From assembly GCF_019703545.1 (NCBI RefSeq), contig NZ_AP018771.1, forward strand, positions 1,736,001 through 1,800,000: a stretch of DNA of 64,000 bases, read 5' to 3'. The translations under genes were made by a program, and so were the position numbers. Each line of letters begins with the position of its first letter. The first letter of the stretch is position 1. The notes under the pieces are model-generated. The model saw nothing but the letters and a program-made list of their open reading frames with translations, made no database searches and had not been told where the DNA came from. Shown here in pieces: positions 16,861 through 27,799 of the stretch. This DNA is from Haemophilus influenzae. Lineage in GTDB: Bacteria; Pseudomonadota; Gammaproteobacteria; Enterobacterales; Pasteurellaceae.

Positions 16861-18216
16861 TTAATTTCCTGAAATTTTCATTTTATCTAACAAAATAGAA
16901 CCCGTTTGGATGTTAGAACGATGCTCTATATCATCCGCTACAGCAACCATATTCTTCAACATATCTTGCAATTGCCCCGCAATAGTAATTTCGGCGACGG
17001 GATATTGAATTTCCCCATTTTCCACCCAAAAACCTGATGCACCACGGGAATAATCGCCAGTAACGATATTGACCCCTTGCCCCATCACATCTGTTACGAG
17101 TAAGCCTGTTCCCATTTGACGTAAAAGTGCGGTCAATCCACCCGTTAAATTTGGCTTAACAAGCCAGTTGTGAATACCTCCAGCATGACCAGTGCTCGGC
17201 ATACCGAGTTTTTTACCACTGTAACTTGTCACTAAATAAGTTTGTAATATGCCGTTTTCGACAATTTCACGATCTTGCGTGCGAACACCCTCACTATCAA
17301 AAGGCGTTGAAGCTAAACGGCGTAATAAATGTGGTCTCTCACTAATATTGAACCAATCTGGTAAGACCTGTTTACCTAAATGATCGAGTAAGAAACTTGA
17401 TTTTCTATATAAGCTGCCACCACTTATTGCAGCGGCAAAATGAGAAATAAGAGCAGTTGCAACATCATTTAAGAAAATGACAGGTACTTCTCGTGTACTC
17501 AATTTTTGAGGATTTAAACGAGAAACGACTTTCTTTGCACAATTTTCGCCAACCCAAATTGGCGATTGGAGTTTATCGAATTCACGAGAGATCGCGTATT
17601 CGTAATCATTTTCTAAGGCATCTTCTACGCCACCAATAACCGAACAAGATAAGGAATAACGGCTTGATAAATAACTTTGCAACATACCATGGCTATTTCC
17701 ATAAACTTTCACGCCTGTATGTGAATTAAAACTTGCACCATTACTATTTATAATGCGTTTATCCGCTTGCAAAGCGGCTTGTTCTGCTTGAAGTGCCAAT
17801 TCCGTCGCTTTATCAACATCCACATCAGCAGCATGATAAAGTTCTAAATCAGGCGCATTAAAAGCCATTAAATCCTTATCCGCAAGGCCTGTGCAATCAT
17901 CGGGTGAAGTGTATTTTGCAATTGCAAGTGCGGCTTCTACCGCATTTTTAATTGCGCTTTCGCTTAGATCGGAAGTAGAAGCATTGCCTTTTTGTTGCCC
18001 CATATAAACGGAGATCCCCAATGCGCCATCATTAGTAAATTCTACGTTTTCAATTTCTTGCAAACGAGCAGATACGGATAAACCGCTCACTTTTGTGACT
18101 GCGACTTCTGCACTTGCGCCAGCTTTCGTTGCTAACTCCACTGCAAAACTGACGGCTTGACGTAATTCTTGTTCTTGTGCTTTTAAAAGTGCGGTTGAAT
18201 TTTCAGCTGTTTTCAT
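16861..18216 (-). CDS. pmbA: Metalloprotease-related protein PmbA/TldE
   Basis: The 451-residue protein is TldE, the inactive partner in the TldD/TldE heterodimer that unfolds and cleaves peptides such as microcin precursors and the antitoxin CcdA. Typical segments are near the N-terminus ([10 protein letters not shown]), the S-T-P-F-D-S-E-G-V region and [15 protein letters not shown] near the end. tldD is not in the window. Divergent from darP, with a short shared promoter region. Uptake sequences occur at 17125-17133 and 18187-18195. Confidence 0.95.
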   Translation of the reverse strand: MKTAENSTALLKAQEQELRQAVSFAVELATKAGASAEVAVTKVSGLSVSARLQEIENVEFTNDGALGISVYMGQQKGNASTSDLSESAIKNAVEAALAIAKYTSPDDCTGLADKDLMAFNAPDLELYHAADVDVDKATELALQAEQAALQADKRIINSNGASFNSHTGVKVYGNSHGMLQSYLSSRYSLSCSVIGGVEDALENDYEYAISREFDKLQSPIWVGENCAKKVVSRLNPQKLSTREVPVIFLNDVATALISHFAAAISGGSLYRKSSFLLDHLGKQVLPDWFNISERPHLLRRLASTPFDSEGVRTQDREIVENGILQTYLVTSYSGKKLGMPSTGHAGGIHNWLVKPNLTGGLTALLRQMGTGLLVTDVMGQGVNIVTGDYSRGASGFWVENGEIQYPVAEITIAGQLQDMLKNMVAVADDIEHRSNIQTGSILLDKMKISGN

Positions 18217-18304
18217 TATTTTTTCCTATTAAAAATTTTCAACATTTTATCTTATTTTCAAAGTTTATGGTAAAATGTGCACCAATTTTTATAAAGGATA
18301 AAAA

Positions 18305-18841
18305 ATGGCAAAACGTAAGAAAAAAGAAGTTTTCGATTGGGAAGATGAAGATCAAGAAGAAATTATTTGGGTGAGTAAAAGCGAAATCAAACGCGATGCG
18401 GAAGATTTAAAACAACTTGGCGAAAAGATTGTCAATTTAACCAAAGCTAATCTTGCCAAAATCCCACTTGATGAATCCTTACTTGATGCCATTGAACTTG
18501 CACAGCGTTTACAAAAAGAAGCTCGCCGCCGTCAATTACAATATATCGGTAAATTGTTGCGTGGAATTGATGTTGAGCCCATTCGTGAAGCCTTAGATAA
18601 AATCGAAAATAAACATAACCAACAGCAAGCTATGCTGCATAAAATCGAAAAAGTGCGCGATGAATTGGTGGAAAAAGGCGATGTGGCTTTAACAGATTTA
18701 TTAAATGATTATCCTAATGGCGATCGTCAGCAACTACGCAATCTGATTCGTTCTGCACAAAAAGAACTGGAGCAAAATAAACCATCGAAAGCCTATCGAG
18801 AAATTTATCAAATGCTCAAGGTATTAATGTTGGAAGATTAA
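18305..18841 (+). CDS. darP: Ribosome-associated protein DarP (YjgA)
   Basis: The 178-residue, highly charged, helical protein belongs to the YjgA/DUF615 family, with the N-terminus K-R-K-K-K-E then W-E-D-E-D and the core [10 protein letters not shown] and [12 protein letters not shown]. It acts late in 50S ribosomal subunit assembly near the peptidyl-transferase centre. In many gammaproteobacteria it is divergent from pmbA, as here. An AAGGAT ribosome site precedes the ATG. Confidence 0.95.
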   Translation: MAKRKKKEVFDWEDEDQEEIIWVSKSEIKRDAEDLKQLGEKIVNLTKANLAKIPLDESLLDAIELAQRLQKEARRRQLQYIGKLLRGIDVEPIREALDKIENKHNQQQAMLHKIEKVRDELVEKGDVALTDLLNDYPNGDRQQLRNLIRSAQKELEQNKPSKAYREIYQMLKVLMLED

Positions 18842-18891
18842 AAATATTGAAATTTTCATCCGCACTTTGTGGATAAGTGATTGAAATAAAA

Positions 18892-19506
18892 ATGAATATT
18901 CGTTGGAATGTAATTTTGGGCGTTATCGCACTTTGTGCTTTGGCGTGGTTTTATTCCTTAAATCAGGAAACCGCAGATTTATCTGAACTGGTGAAAAAGC
19001 CAGATAGTCCTGATTATGTGGGTTATAAAATGGAAACTACGGTTTTTTTCCCTGATGGTAAAAAACAATATTTGGCTTTATCCGATAAAATTGAGCATTA
19101 TACAGTCAATGAACAAACCCTTTTTACCGCGCCTTTAGTTTATTTATATCCCACAACATCAAATGAAAAGGAAGAGGAAAAAAATGCCAATCAAAATGTA
19201 GATTTTTTTAGCACACAAAGCTGGAAATTAAGTGCAAATCAAGCAAGATTGACAAAAGATCAAATATTGTATTTAGAGGGTAATGTCGTCGCGCAAAATT
19301 TAACATCAGATTCACGTTTGCAACGCATTGAAACAGAATCAGCGGTCGTCAATTTGAAAACACAGGATATGACTTCCGAAACACAGGTTAAAATTAAGGG
19401 TAAAAATTTTAGTTCTACAGGATTAAAATTAGTCGGAAATTTACGCCAACAAGTGGCGACATTAAAGGAACAGGTAAAAACATATTATGAAGTTAGTAAG
19501 CAATAA
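18892..19506 (+). CDS. lptC: LPS export protein LptC
   Basis: The 204-residue bitopic inner-membrane protein has one N-terminal helix (V-I-L-G-V-I-A-L-C-A-L-A-W-F) followed by a periplasmic beta-jellyroll that receives LPS from LptBFG and passes it to LptA. I prefer the ATG at 18892 (M-N-I-R-W); a GTG at 18877 with GGAT just upstream would add five residues and cannot be excluded. It overlaps lptA by 20 bp and begins the lptC-lptA-lptB-ptsN-rapZ run. Confidence 0.92.
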   Translation: MNIRWNVILGVIALCALAWFYSLNQETADLSELVKKPDSPDYVGYKMETTVFFPDGKKQYLALSDKIEHYTVNEQTLFTAPLVYLYPTTSNEKEEEKNANQNVDFFSTQSWKLSANQARLTKDQILYLEGNVVAQNLTSDSRLQRIETESAVVNLKTQDMTSETQVKIKGKNFSSTGLKLVGNLRQQVATLKEQVKTYYEVSKQ

Positions 19507-20005
19507 AATTCTTTTTCTTGCAACGATGGTATTAGCATCAAGTTCAGCTTTTGCATTGAAAGGTGATGTTAATCAGCCGATAAATATTGTTTCGGATAAT
19601 CAATCCTTAGATATGGAAAAAAGTGTAGTGACATTCACAGATAATGTGGTAATTACACAGGGGTCTATTGTTATCAAAGCAAATAAAGTTGTCATCACTC
19701 GTCCTGCTGAAAAATCAGGGAAAAAAGAAACGGTAGAAGCATTCGGCACGCCAGTCACATTCCATCAACAGTTAGATAATGGTAAGCCAGTGGATGGAAA
19801 AGCAAATAAAGTTCATTATGATCTTGGTAACGAATTTTTAACATTAACTAACAATGCCGAATTAAAGCAGCTTGATAGTAAAATTAATGGCAGTGTTATT
19901 ACCTATGATGTGAAAAAACAACAACTTAAAGCTAATGGTAATGGAAAATCACGGGTAACAACAGTTCTTATTCCATCTCAATTACAACAAGCTAAAGGGA
20001 AGTAA
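19487..20005 (+). CDS. lptA: Periplasmic LPS-bridge protein LptA
   Basis: The 172-residue precursor has a signal peptide ending S-S-A-F-A and an OstA-type jellyroll domain (I-N-I-V-S-D-N-Q-S-L-D, then V-V-I-T-Q-G-S-I-V-I-K-A-N-K). LptA monomers polymerise with LptC and LptD to carry LPS across the periplasm. The start lies inside the end of lptC, so translation is probably coupled. Only 3 bp separate it from lptB. Confidence 0.95.
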   Translation: MKLVSNKILFLATMVLASSSAFALKGDVNQPINIVSDNQSLDMEKSVVTFTDNVVITQGSIVIKANKVVITRPAEKSGKKETVEAFGTPVTFHQQLDNGKPVDGKANKVHYDLGNEFLTLTNNAELKQLDSKINGSVITYDVKKQQLKANGNGKSRVTTVLIPSQLQQAKGK

Positions 20006-20008
20006 TCT

Positions 20009-20734
20009 ATGTCAATTTTGACTGCAGAGAATTTAGCTAAAAGCTACAAAAGTCGTAAAGTTGTTTCGGATGTTAGTTTAACCGTAAACTCTAATGAAAT
20101 TGTTGGTTTACTCGGGCCAAACGGTGCAGGGAAAACAACAACTTTCTATATGGTCGTTGGGCTTGTTCGCCAAGATCAAGGTAAAATTGTTATTGATGGC
20201 GAAGATATTAGTTTGCTCCCAATGCATAATCGTGCGCAACGTGGCATTGGTTATTTACCGCAAGAAGCCTCGATTTTTCGCCGTTTGACTGTCTATGAAA
20301 ATTTGATGGCGGTATTGGAAATTCGTAAAGATTTAACCCCACAACAACGTCGCGAAAAAGCAGATGAATTAATTGAAGAATTTAATATTGGCCATATTCG
20401 GGATAATTTAGGGCAAGCCTTATCAGGCGGAGAACGTCGCCGTGTAGAAATCGCACGTGCCTTAGCAGCAAATCCAAAATTTATTCTATTAGACGAACCT
20501 TTTGCTGGTGTAGATCCTATTTCTGTGAGCGATATTAAGAAAATTATCACCGACTTACGTAACCGAGGATTAGGCGTTTTGATTACTGATCATAATGTTC
20601 GTGAAACCCTTGATGTTTGCGAACGCGCTTATATTGTTGGCGCAGGTAAAATTATCGCAACAGGCACACCAGAACAAGTGATGAACGATGAACAGGTTAA
20701 ACGCGTTTATCTTGGCGAACAATTCAAATTATAA
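20009..20734 (+). CDS. lptB: LPS export ATPase LptB
   Basis: The 241-residue cytoplasmic ABC ATPase has G-P-N-G-A-G-K-T-T (Walker A), Y-L-P-Q-E-A (Q-loop), L-S-G-G-E-R-R-R (signature), [10 protein letters not shown] (Walker B) and I-T-D-H-N (switch His). It powers extraction of LPS from the inner membrane with LptF and LptG, which are not in the window. Directly adjacent to ptsN. Confidence 0.97.
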   Translation: MSILTAENLAKSYKSRKVVSDVSLTVNSNEIVGLLGPNGAGKTTTFYMVVGLVRQDQGKIVIDGEDISLLPMHNRAQRGIGYLPQEASIFRRLTVYENLMAVLEIRKDLTPQQRREKADELIEEFNIGHIRDNLGQALSGGERRRVEIARALAANPKFILLDEPFAGVDPISVSDIKKIITDLRNRGLGVLITDHNVRETLDVCERAYIVGAGKIIATGTPEQVMNDEQVKRVYLGEQFKL

Positions 20735-20736
20735 AA

Positions 20737-21231
20737 ATGAAAATAACTGAACTATTAAGCCCTGAAAATATTCGTCAGGGCGTTAGTTTTTCTAGCAAAA
20801 AACGATTATTTGAGTCTATTGCGCATTTTGTAGAGGAACAAATCCTTGCAGAACAAGGCGAACAAGCCTGTTTTGAATGCCTTTTTGAACGCGAAAAACT
20901 GGGGAATTCTGGTTTAGGAAATGGGATTGCAATGCCAAAAGCGAAAATCCCCGTAACAGTATCAGATAAAGCAATCGCAGTGTTTATGCAACTCGATAAT
21001 CCGATTGATTACGATGCTGTTGATGGTAAACCAGTGGATTTAATCTTTGCCTTGCTGATTCCAGAAAATCAATGTGAAACCTACATTCCAGTTTTAGCAT
21101 CATTAATAGAAAAACTGACTGATAAAAATGTGTTGAAACAATTACGATCAGCCAAAAGTGCGGATGAAATTTGGCAAGTTTTTGAAATTACCGATCAATC
21201 AGAAACGACATTTGAAGAAGTGAAAGAATAA
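20737..21231 (+). CDS. ptsN: PTS IIA-Ntr-like regulator, active-site histidine replaced
   Basis: The 164-residue protein aligns with PtsN (EIIA-Ntr), normally phosphorylated on the His of G-I-A-I-P-H-G-K. Here that stretch reads [10 protein letters not shown]: lysine sits at the phosphorylated position and alanine follows, so PTS phosphotransfer looks impossible. The rest ([29 protein letters not shown]) is family-typical and intact. It may act as an unphosphorylated binding regulator. The start is 2 bp after the lptB stop. As in enterics it neighbours rapZ, but no rpoN lies between lptB and ptsN. Confidence 0.9.
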   Translation: MKITELLSPENIRQGVSFSSKKRLFESIAHFVEEQILAEQGEQACFECLFEREKLGNSGLGNGIAMPKAKIPVTVSDKAIAVFMQLDNPIDYDAVDGKPVDLIFALLIPENQCETYIPVLASLIEKLTDKNVLKQLRSAKSADEIWQVFEITDQSETTFEEVKE

Positions 21232-21248
21232 TTACAGTGGGGAAACTT

Positions 21249-22106
21249 ATGGAAATTATCATTATTAGTGGACGTTCTGGCGCAGGAAAATCTGTAGCCT
21301 TACGAGCATTGGAAGATACAGGATATTATTGTGTTGATAATATTCCTCTGGATTTACTTCCTCAATTGACTGATATTCTATCTCAATCCCAATCATCTGT
21401 CGCCATCAGTCTTGATATTCGTAATATTCCAAACTCCGCTCATTCTCTTAAGCAAACCCTTTCAACATTACAAAAGCATCATCAGATTAAAATCATTTTC
21501 TTAGAGGCTGATCGTGCCACCCTAATTCGCCGATATAGCGATTCACGCCGTTTGCACCCGCTTTCATTAAAAGATTTATCTCTTGAAGCCGCAATTGATG
21601 AAGAATATTGCTATCTTGAACCATTGATTCAACACGCAAATCTTATTCTTGATACCACCCATCTTTCTACACATAGTCTTGCAGAGCGATTACACGAATT
21701 TTTACGCGGTAATAGTGAAAAAGAATTAAAAATTATTGTTGAATCTTTTGGTTTTAAATATGGGATTCCTTTAGATGCGGATTATGTTTTCGATGTACGA
21801 TTTTTACCTAACCCCCATTGGGATCCAACATTACGCCCAATGACTGGATTAGAAGCCCCTGTCGCAGAATTTCTAAATAGTCATACAGAAGTCAATGAAT
21901 TTATTTATCTCACTCGTCATTACATTGATACTTGGTTACCGATGTTAGAAAAAAATAACCGTAGCTATTTGACGATTGCCATTGGATGTACTGGGGGAAA
22001 ACACCGCTCCGTTTATATAGCACAGCAGTTAGGCGAATATTTTCAAGCCAAAGGAAAAACGGTACAAATTCAACATAAATCCTTAGAACGGAACAAAAAA
22101 ATATAA
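21249..22106 (+). CDS. rapZ: RNase adapter protein RapZ
   Basis: The 285-residue protein has an N-terminal P-loop kinase-like domain (G-R-S-G-A-G-K-S near residue 8) and a C-terminal phosphofructokinase-like RNA-binding domain ([10 protein letters not shown]). In E. coli it senses glucosamine-6-phosphate and presents the sRNA GlmZ to RNase E. I chose the ATG at 21249, five bases after a GGGGA site; an in-frame GTG four codons earlier lacks a site. It is the last gene of the lpt-ptsN operon. npr, usual in enterics, is absent downstream. Confidence 0.95.
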   Translation: MEIIIISGRSGAGKSVALRALEDTGYYCVDNIPLDLLPQLTDILSQSQSSVAISLDIRNIPNSAHSLKQTLSTLQKHHQIKIIFLEADRATLIRRYSDSRRLHPLSLKDLSLEAAIDEEYCYLEPLIQHANLILDTTHLSTHSLAERLHEFLRGNSEKELKIIVESFGFKYGIPLDADYVFDVRFLPNPHWDPTLRPMTGLEAPVAEFLNSHTEVNEFIYLTRHYIDTWLPMLEKNNRSYLTIAIGCTGGKHRSVYIAQQLGEYFQAKGKTVQIQHKSLERNKKI

Positions 22107-22150
22107 AAAGTGCGGTCATAAAAACATCATTTTTATTGACCGCACTTTTT
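22105..22150. terminator. Inverted uptake-sequence pair between rapZ and pheA
   Basis: Exact uptake cores at 22108-22116 (plus) and 22139-22147 (minus) form a hairpin with A and T tails, terminating both converging genes. Confidence 0.9.
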
Positions 22151-23307
22151 TATACACTCACAGGCTTTACAATCTCACTAGGATAACAACCTAAAATCTT
22201 TAAGTAATTGCTATAACCTTTTAATTCTTCCAAAGCCTGTTTTGTATCTGGATGATGAATATTTGCTTCAATTTCTAGATAAAACATTTCTTCCCAAGGC
22301 TTACCATAAATCGGTCGAGATTCCAGTTTTGTCATATTTATTTGATGCTTTTTAAACACGAATAAAGCATCCACTAACGCACCAGCTTGCTGTGAAGTTG
22401 TCATTAATAATAAGGTCTTTGTGGGAATCTGTGATGAAACTTCGCGAGGATCTTTAGCCACCACAATAAAACGCGTAATATTGTTCTCTTGATTAGCAAT
22501 ATTAGTTTTTAATACACTAAGTCCATACAATTTTCCACCGTCTTCATTGCCCAATGCTGCAATATTAGGTTTATTCAAACTTGCGACTAATTGCATTGCG
22601 TGTGAACTACTTTCGCAATATTCAATATGCATGCGATCAAGGCTATGAATAAATTGGCTACATTGTTGAATCACTTGAGGGTGGCTATACAACGTATCAA
22701 TTTGACTCAAATCTGTTTTATCATTGACAAGCACGCAATGTTTGATTGGATACGCCAACTCCCCCACTAATGATAAATCAGTATGCTGAAGTAAATCATA
22801 AACTTCATTAATTGCACCCGATGTTGTATTTTCTAAAGGCAATACACCAAAATCAGCTTCTCCACTTTGCACTTTTTCAAATACTTGCTCAAAAGACTGA
22901 CATCCTAGTTCTACAAATTGTTTTTGATAACGAGCAGCATAATTACGTGCAGCTAAATTAGAATAAGAACCACGTTTACCTAAAAAAGCAATATGTAAAT
23001 TTTGATTACGTTGTTCATTAAGTTTATTCTGCAAGTAGACTTGCTGGGTCAATACCGAGTCTTCAATAATTTTTTGGAAAATTGAAGTAATGTATTGTGC
23101 TTCAAGCTGATAATTTTCATTTTCAGCAAATTGCACTAGTTCTTGTAAAAGTTGCTGCTCACGCGCGACATCACGTAAAGCCTTCTGCGAGATCTCTTTA
23201 CTTCTCACTACATCGAAAGCTAAACGATGACGCTCAGAAAGTAATTTTAATAAACTACGATCTATTTGCGTAATTTGTTGGCGAATGTCAGATAATTCTA
23301 ATGCCAT
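22150..23307 (-). CDS. pheA: Bifunctional chorismate mutase / prephenate dehydratase
   Basis: The 385-residue enzyme makes phenylpyruvate. The AroQ chorismate mutase is residues about 1-90 ([16 protein letters not shown]). The dehydratase is residues about 105-280 ([20 protein letters not shown]). The C-terminal ACT domain ([11 protein letters not shown]) gives phenylalanine feedback control. An AAGGAAG site precedes the start. I see no Phe-rich leader peptide upstream, unlike the E. coli attenuator. Confidence 0.97.
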   Translation of the reverse strand: MALELSDIRQQITQIDRSLLKLLSERHRLAFDVVRSKEISQKALRDVAREQQLLQELVQFAENENYQLEAQYITSIFQKIIEDSVLTQQVYLQNKLNEQRNQNLHIAFLGKRGSYSNLAARNYAARYQKQFVELGCQSFEQVFEKVQSGEADFGVLPLENTTSGAINEVYDLLQHTDLSLVGELAYPIKHCVLVNDKTDLSQIDTLYSHPQVIQQCSQFIHSLDRMHIEYCESSSHAMQLVASLNKPNIAALGNEDGGKLYGLSVLKTNIANQENNITRFIVVAKDPREVSSQIPTKTLLLMTTSQQAGALVDALFVFKKHQINMTKLESRPIYGKPWEEMFYLEIEANIHHPDTKQALEELKGYSNYLKILGCYPSEIVKPVSV

Positions 23308-23383
23308 AATGCTTCCTTATAAAAAATCCCACGAAATTGACCGCACTTTTAGTACATTCGCCATTTAAGCACGAGATGAAATA

Positions 23384-23419
23384 AAAAAGCTATACTTCCC
23401 ACCAGAAATATAGCTTTTT
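23384..23419 (-). terminator. Terminator at the 3' end of the dcw cluster (after lpxC)
   Basis: AAAAAGCTATA (23384-23394) pairs with TATAGCTTTTT (23409-23419). It sits about 15 bp after the lpxC stop and has T tails on both strands. Confidence 0.85.
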
Positions 23420-23433
23420 CAACAATAAAACAA

Positions 23434-24351
23434 TTAAATAAGCACTTGTGCTGGGGAAATATACCCTTGTGGCACTTGCTCTTTATCTTCAAAGGTTACA
23501 AATTCCCACGCTTCTTGATTTGCTAAAACAGCACGGAGTAACTTATTATTTAAACCGTGACCAGACTTATAAGCTTTAAAATCGCCAATAATGTTATAAC
23601 CAGCCATATAAAGATCGCCAATTGCGTCTAACATTTTATGACGAACAAGTTCATCTTTAAAGCGTAAGCCATCTTCATTTAAAATTCTATAATCATCAAG
23701 AACAATCGCATTATCAAGGCTACCACCTAATGCTAAACCTTGAGATTGAAGATATTCAATATCTTTCATAAAGCCAAAAGTTCTTGCTCGGCTAATTTGA
23801 TGAACAAATGCTTGGGCGGAAAAATTCATTTCATAGTTACGTACATCTTTGCCAATAGCAGGATGGTCAAAATCAATAGTGAAATCTAAACGGAAACCAT
23901 TATAAGGTTTAAATTCAGCCCATTTATCGCCATCTTCAACTCGTACATATTCTTTAATGCGAATAAATTTTTTCGCTGCATTTTGTTCTTCAATTCCCGC
24001 ATCTAACAACAAATAGATGAATGGACTAGCACTGCCATCCATAATAGGAATTTCAGGGGCATCAACTTCAATAATGATATTATCAATACCAAGCCCTGCC
24101 AAAGCTGCATTTAAATGCTCAACGGTAGAAATGCGAACACCTTGATCATTAATTAGTGCGGTACAGAGCATTGTATCACGCACTGAATTAGGATCGGCAG
24201 GGAATGCCACTGCTGGGTTTAAATCTGTACGATAATAAACAACACCTGTGTTTGGCATAGCTGGGCGTAAGGTTAATGTCACTTTATTACCGCTATGTAA
24301 GCCAACGCCTGTTACTTTAATACTTTGTTTTAATGTTCTTTGTTTAATCAT
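23434..24351 (-). CDS. lpxC: UDP-3-O-acyl-N-acetylglucosamine deacetylase
   Basis: The 305-residue Zn2+ enzyme catalyses the committed step of lipid A synthesis. E-H-L-N-A-A-L holds the first zinc His, and [14 protein letters not shown] contains the second His plus the Asp ligand; the H-G-L-N-N-K-L segment near the C-terminus has the general acid His. It is the last gene of the cluster, downstream of ftsZ as in E. coli. In E. coli the C-terminal tail is the FtsH degradation tag; here it ends Y-I-S-P-A-Q-V-L-I, a hydrophobic tail compatible with that. Confidence 0.97.
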   Translation of the reverse strand: MIKQRTLKQSIKVTGVGLHSGNKVTLTLRPAMPNTGVVYYRTDLNPAVAFPADPNSVRDTMLCTALINDQGVRISTVEHLNAALAGLGIDNIIIEVDAPEIPIMDGSASPFIYLLLDAGIEEQNAAKKFIRIKEYVRVEDGDKWAEFKPYNGFRLDFTIDFDHPAIGKDVRNYEMNFSAQAFVHQISRARTFGFMKDIEYLQSQGLALGGSLDNAIVLDDYRILNEDGLRFKDELVRHKMLDAIGDLYMAGYNIIGDFKAYKSGHGLNNKLLRAVLANQEAWEFVTFEDKEQVPQGYISPAQVLI

Positions 24352-24389
24352 TCTACTACCTTCATTTACTAGGTATTTTCTGAAACTTA

Positions 24390-25655
24390 TTAATTTTCTT
24401 TACGCTGTGCAGGATTAAAAAAATTATTTTTCTTAAATGCTTCCAAGCGATCTGTAATCGGTTTATCTAACGGTCGTTGATATTCTTCTGATGCAGACCT
24501 TGACACTTCAACAGATTCACGACGATGAAGTTCAGGAACAATGTTTACACGCCCTTCGCCTTCAATATTCTGCGTAGAAAGCCCTTGACGAACAACTTGA
24601 ATTGGCTCATTTCCTGCAATTTCCCCTAGACCAGTTGCCACAATAGTTACACGAATTTCATCGCTCATCTCAGGCACTAAACTCGTACCAACAACAACTG
24701 TCGCCTCTTCAGAAGCAAAGCTACCTATTGTCTCACCTATAATGTTAAATTCATCAAAAACTAAATCCATTCCAGCAGTAATATTAACTAAAATACCTTG
24801 AGCATTAGAAAGATCTATTTTTTCTAGAAGATCGTTACGTACCGCAAGGCGAGCCGCCTCTTCTGCTCTACCCGCACCAGGTTCTCCCACCGCTGAACCA
24901 AAACCTATCATTGCTTGCCCTTGAACGGACATTACCGTTCTTACATCGGCAAAGTCCACATTGATTAAGCCAGGCGATGTAATCATATCCGAAATACCCA
25001 TAACCGAATTACGTAACACATCGTTTGCAGCAGCAAAAGCCTCTATTAATTTAGCATTTTTAGAGAGAACTTTTTGAATTTGTTGATTCGGAATAATAAT
25101 CATTGAATCAACATATTGGGATAAATCTTTAATACCAAGCTCTGCAAATTGCATACGTTTTTTGCCTTCAAAAGCAAAAGGTTTAGTCACTACTGCAACA
25201 GTTAAAATACCCAGTTCTTTAGCAATTTTAGCAACAACAGGCGCCGCACCCGTACCTGTGCCGCCGCCCATACCTGCTGCAATAAAGACCATATCTGCGC
25301 CTTCAAGCATTTTGCGGATTTCATCCTGATCATCTTCAGCTGCTTTACGACCAATATTCGGATTTGCCCCAGCACCTAAACCTTTAGTTGTTTCTCCACC
25401 GATTTGTACAGTCTGTTGAACTTGGCTTTTACGCAATGCTTGAGCATCAGTATTGACGGCATAAAATACTATACGACCGTGTTCTTCTGATGTTAATGAA
25501 TTTTCGCCAACAAAGGTTCCGCCCATTTCTTGTTTTACCATATTCATTACCATATGGTTTACGGCATTACCACCGCCACCGCCTACACCTACGACTTTGA
25601 TCAGTGCGCCGGATTCGTTAAAATTGTCGTACTCAGGGTACTCTGGGTATAGCAT
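24390..25655 (-). CDS. ftsZ: Cell division GTPase FtsZ
   Basis: This 421-residue tubulin homologue forms the Z-ring. [12 protein letters not shown] and [12 protein letters not shown] (tubulin signature) bind GTP, and N-V-D-F-A-D-V supplies the T7-loop catalytic aspartates. N-terminal and linker lengths are ordinary (E. coli FtsZ has 383 residues; the extra is mainly a longer N-terminal insert and linker). The extreme C-terminus reads [12 protein letters not shown] instead of the usual D-I-P-A-F-L-R-type peptide that binds FtsA and ZipA. Confidence 0.97.
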   Translation of the reverse strand: MLYPEYPEYDNFNESGALIKVVGVGGGGGNAVNHMVMNMVKQEMGGTFVGENSLTSEEHGRIVFYAVNTDAQALRKSQVQQTVQIGGETTKGLGAGANPNIGRKAAEDDQDEIRKMLEGADMVFIAAGMGGGTGTGAAPVVAKIAKELGILTVAVVTKPFAFEGKKRMQFAELGIKDLSQYVDSMIIIPNQQIQKVLSKNAKLIEAFAAANDVLRNSVMGISDMITSPGLINVDFADVRTVMSVQGQAMIGFGSAVGEPGAGRAEEAARLAVRNDLLEKIDLSNAQGILVNITAGMDLVFDEFNIIGETIGSFASEEATVVVGTSLVPEMSDEIRVTIVATGLGEIAGNEPIQVVRQGLSTQNIEGEGRVNIVPELHRRESVEVSRSASEEYQRPLDKPITDRLEAFKKNNFFNPAQRKEN

Positions 25656-25738
25656 TGATATTCTCCGTTACTGCCAGATAAGCTGACTAAATATATAAAA
25701 TATAAATTCCCTTTATTGTAGATGAAAAATTAAAATAA

Positions 25739-27016
25739 TCAAAATTCTGACCGCACTTTATTGACAATTTTTTTTACTCCTTGCCAAATAGATTCAAAGA
25801 AAGTTCCTTCAGAATCATCACTTCCTGAAATTAAATCATCGTCACTATTACTGTGATTATATTGCAATAATCCCACCACCGTTGAATATTGTGGACGATT
25901 CACATAATCAGTCAAACCAGTAATATTTAATGGGCTTGCTATACGTACTTGGCAATGGAAAACATTTGAAGCGCATTCTTTAAGATCTTCAATCTGTGCT
26001 CCACCACCAGTCATAACCACACCTGCAATTAATTCAAATTTAATATGTTTTGCTTCTAATTCAGCTTTTAACTTATCTAATTCATCTTTTACCACACCTA
26101 AAAGCTCCGTATAACGAGCCGATGTAATTAAAGATAAATCACTTTTTGTTAATGAACGAGGCGCACGACCGCCAATACTTGCTACCTCAATTTTTTTATC
26201 TCCGTGCAAGCGAGCTGGGTAAAATGCACTCGCATAGTTCACTTTAATGCGTTCTGCTTCTGATCGCGAAATTGTACAAGCGTGCGCAATATCATTCGTC
26301 ACAATATTACCAGCGTAAGGAATTACCTTGCTAAAACGTAATGCACCATTCGTGTAAACCATCACGTTCATTGTGCCTGCACCAAAATCAATTAGACACA
26401 CACCGAGATCTTTTTCATCCTCAGTTAGCACAGAATGTGTCGCTGCGAAACCAGAAAAAACGACTTTATCTACTTGTAAACCACAACGTTCAACGGCTTT
26501 TTTTAAGTTATTTTGCCAATCTTGATGACAAGCGATCAAATGTACTTGTGCTTTTAAACGCACGCCTTGTAATCCTAATGGATTTTTAATGTTCATCTGA
26601 CGATCAACAGCGTATTCTTGTGGAATAACATGCAATAAAGATAAGCCTTCTGGTAATTTTATTGAACTTGCTGTATGAAGTGCCGAATCGATTTCTTCTT
26701 GGGTTACTTCACTTTCTGCTATCGGCACAAAACCACTTTCATTAAGGCTTTGAATATGCTCTCCAGTAATGGCTAAAGTCACACTCATAATCTGACAATC
26801 AGCCATAGATTCTGCCGCTTCAATAGCACGTTGAATCGAACCTACCACAGCATCAAGATCAGTGATACTGCCACGATCAATCCCTTTTGAAGGACAACTG
26901 CCTACACCAAGCACATTCACTACACCATCAGGAAATACTTCGCCAACTACAGCGACCACTTTTGAGGTGCCAACCTCTAAACCTACTATTGTTTTTGCTT
27001 CCACACCTTTAACCAT
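25739..27016 (-). CDS. ftsA: Cell division protein FtsA
   Basis: The 425-residue actin-family ATPase tethers FtsZ to the membrane. G-L-E-V-G-T-S-K-V is the phosphate-1 loop, L-I-D-F-G-A-G-T-M the phosphate-2 loop and V-M-T-G-G-G-A-Q the adenosine motif. The C-terminus ([11 protein letters not shown]) is the amphipathic membrane-targeting helix. Lies between ftsQ and ftsZ; an uptake sequence at 25750-25758 encodes its last residues. Confidence 0.97.
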   Translation of the reverse strand: MVKGVEAKTIVGLEVGTSKVVAVVGEVFPDGVVNVLGVGSCPSKGIDRGSITDLDAVVGSIQRAIEAAESMADCQIMSVTLAITGEHIQSLNESGFVPIAESEVTQEEIDSALHTASSIKLPEGLSLLHVIPQEYAVDRQMNIKNPLGLQGVRLKAQVHLIACHQDWQNNLKKAVERCGLQVDKVVFSGFAATHSVLTEDEKDLGVCLIDFGAGTMNVMVYTNGALRFSKVIPYAGNIVTNDIAHACTISRSEAERIKVNYASAFYPARLHGDKKIEVASIGGRAPRSLTKSDLSLITSARYTELLGVVKDELDKLKAELEAKHIKFELIAGVVMTGGGAQIEDLKECASNVFHCQVRIASPLNITGLTDYVNRPQYSTVVGLLQYNHSNSDDDLISGSDDSEGTFFESIWQGVKKIVNKVRSEF

Positions 27017-27034
27017 TTTTACACCCAGTTATTT

Positions 27035-27799
27035 TTATCTATCAACCATACCTACAGCGGCACCTGCCGTATATCTTAAATCTATATAATCTATTTTTTT
27101 GTTTTCTGGCACATCAATTTGCGGATAAATTGTGACAAATCGCTCAAGTTTTGATTTCCAATCGCCACGACCTAATTTTAGCACAATATCGTTATCAAGC
27201 TGGACCTGCCACGCACCGCGATCATCAATATTGACTCCCTTTGCCATTATATTATTTGATTTTAAATTGACATAAATTTGATTCCACGTCTCAATTACCT
27301 TCAAACTCTGATAATCGGGCCCGCCCAAATAGGGCAAATTTTTTGCTGTTAAACGTACAGAGGGAAGCTGAAAAACGATACCATCAAGGGTAACAAATTG
27401 ATTTTGATTCCAAAACGCAACGGGTTGATATTCCGACACCCAAATACTTAAACGATTTGGCCACATTTTTCTTACTATTGCACCTTTAACCCAAGGTAAA
27501 GCCTCAATTTGAGCTTGAATCGGTGCCACATCTTGCCCCCAAAATCCTTTTAATTCGCCCATTTTTAATAGGCTTTCTTTAATATCATTATCGGTAGTAA
27601 AGGTATTTTGTCCAACAAGTGCAAATGCGCTAATCGGCTTATCATCCATTTTTTCTAAAATGCTTTGCCAATTAAAATAAACACCAAGTAAAAAAAAGAC
27701 GCCAAGCAACACCGCAAAAGCCCGAATATGAAAATAATATTTAGGCTTTTGTTCTCCAAAACGAATATTCTGTGGCGTTTTTCTTTTCAGAATGTTCAT
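27035..27799 (-). CDS. ftsQ: Cell division protein FtsQ
   Basis: The 254-residue bitopic protein has a short cytoplasmic tail, one helix (A-V-L-L-G-V-F-F-L-L-G-V-Y) at about residues 28-46, a POTRA domain (I-S-A-F-A-L-V-G-Q) and the FtsQ beta domain. It recruits FtsB/FtsL to the septum. Its start overlaps the ddlB stop as TAATG, so translation is coupled. Confidence 0.95.
   Translation of the reverse strand: MNILKRKTPQNIRFGEQKPKYYFHIRAFAVLLGVFFLLGVYFNWQSILEKMDDKPISAFALVGQNTFTTDNDIKESLLKMGELKGFWGQDVAPIQAQIEALPWVKGAIVRKMWPNRLSIWVSEYQPVAFWNQNQFVTLDGIVFQLPSVRLTAKNLPYLGGPDYQSLKVIETWNQIYVNLKSNNIMAKGVNIDDRGAWQVQLDNDIVLKLGRGDWKSKLERFVTIYPQIDVPENKKIDYIDLRYTAGAAVGMVDR

Noticed and set aside
16652..16864. 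70-codon plus-strand frame between hpt and pmbA
   Set aside because: It is antisense to the sRNA promoter and terminator, has no ribosome site, and the translation is not protein-like.
23308..23433. Attenuator leader peptide for pheA
   Set aside because: No short frame with clustered Phe codons; the only hairpin there is the lpxC terminator.
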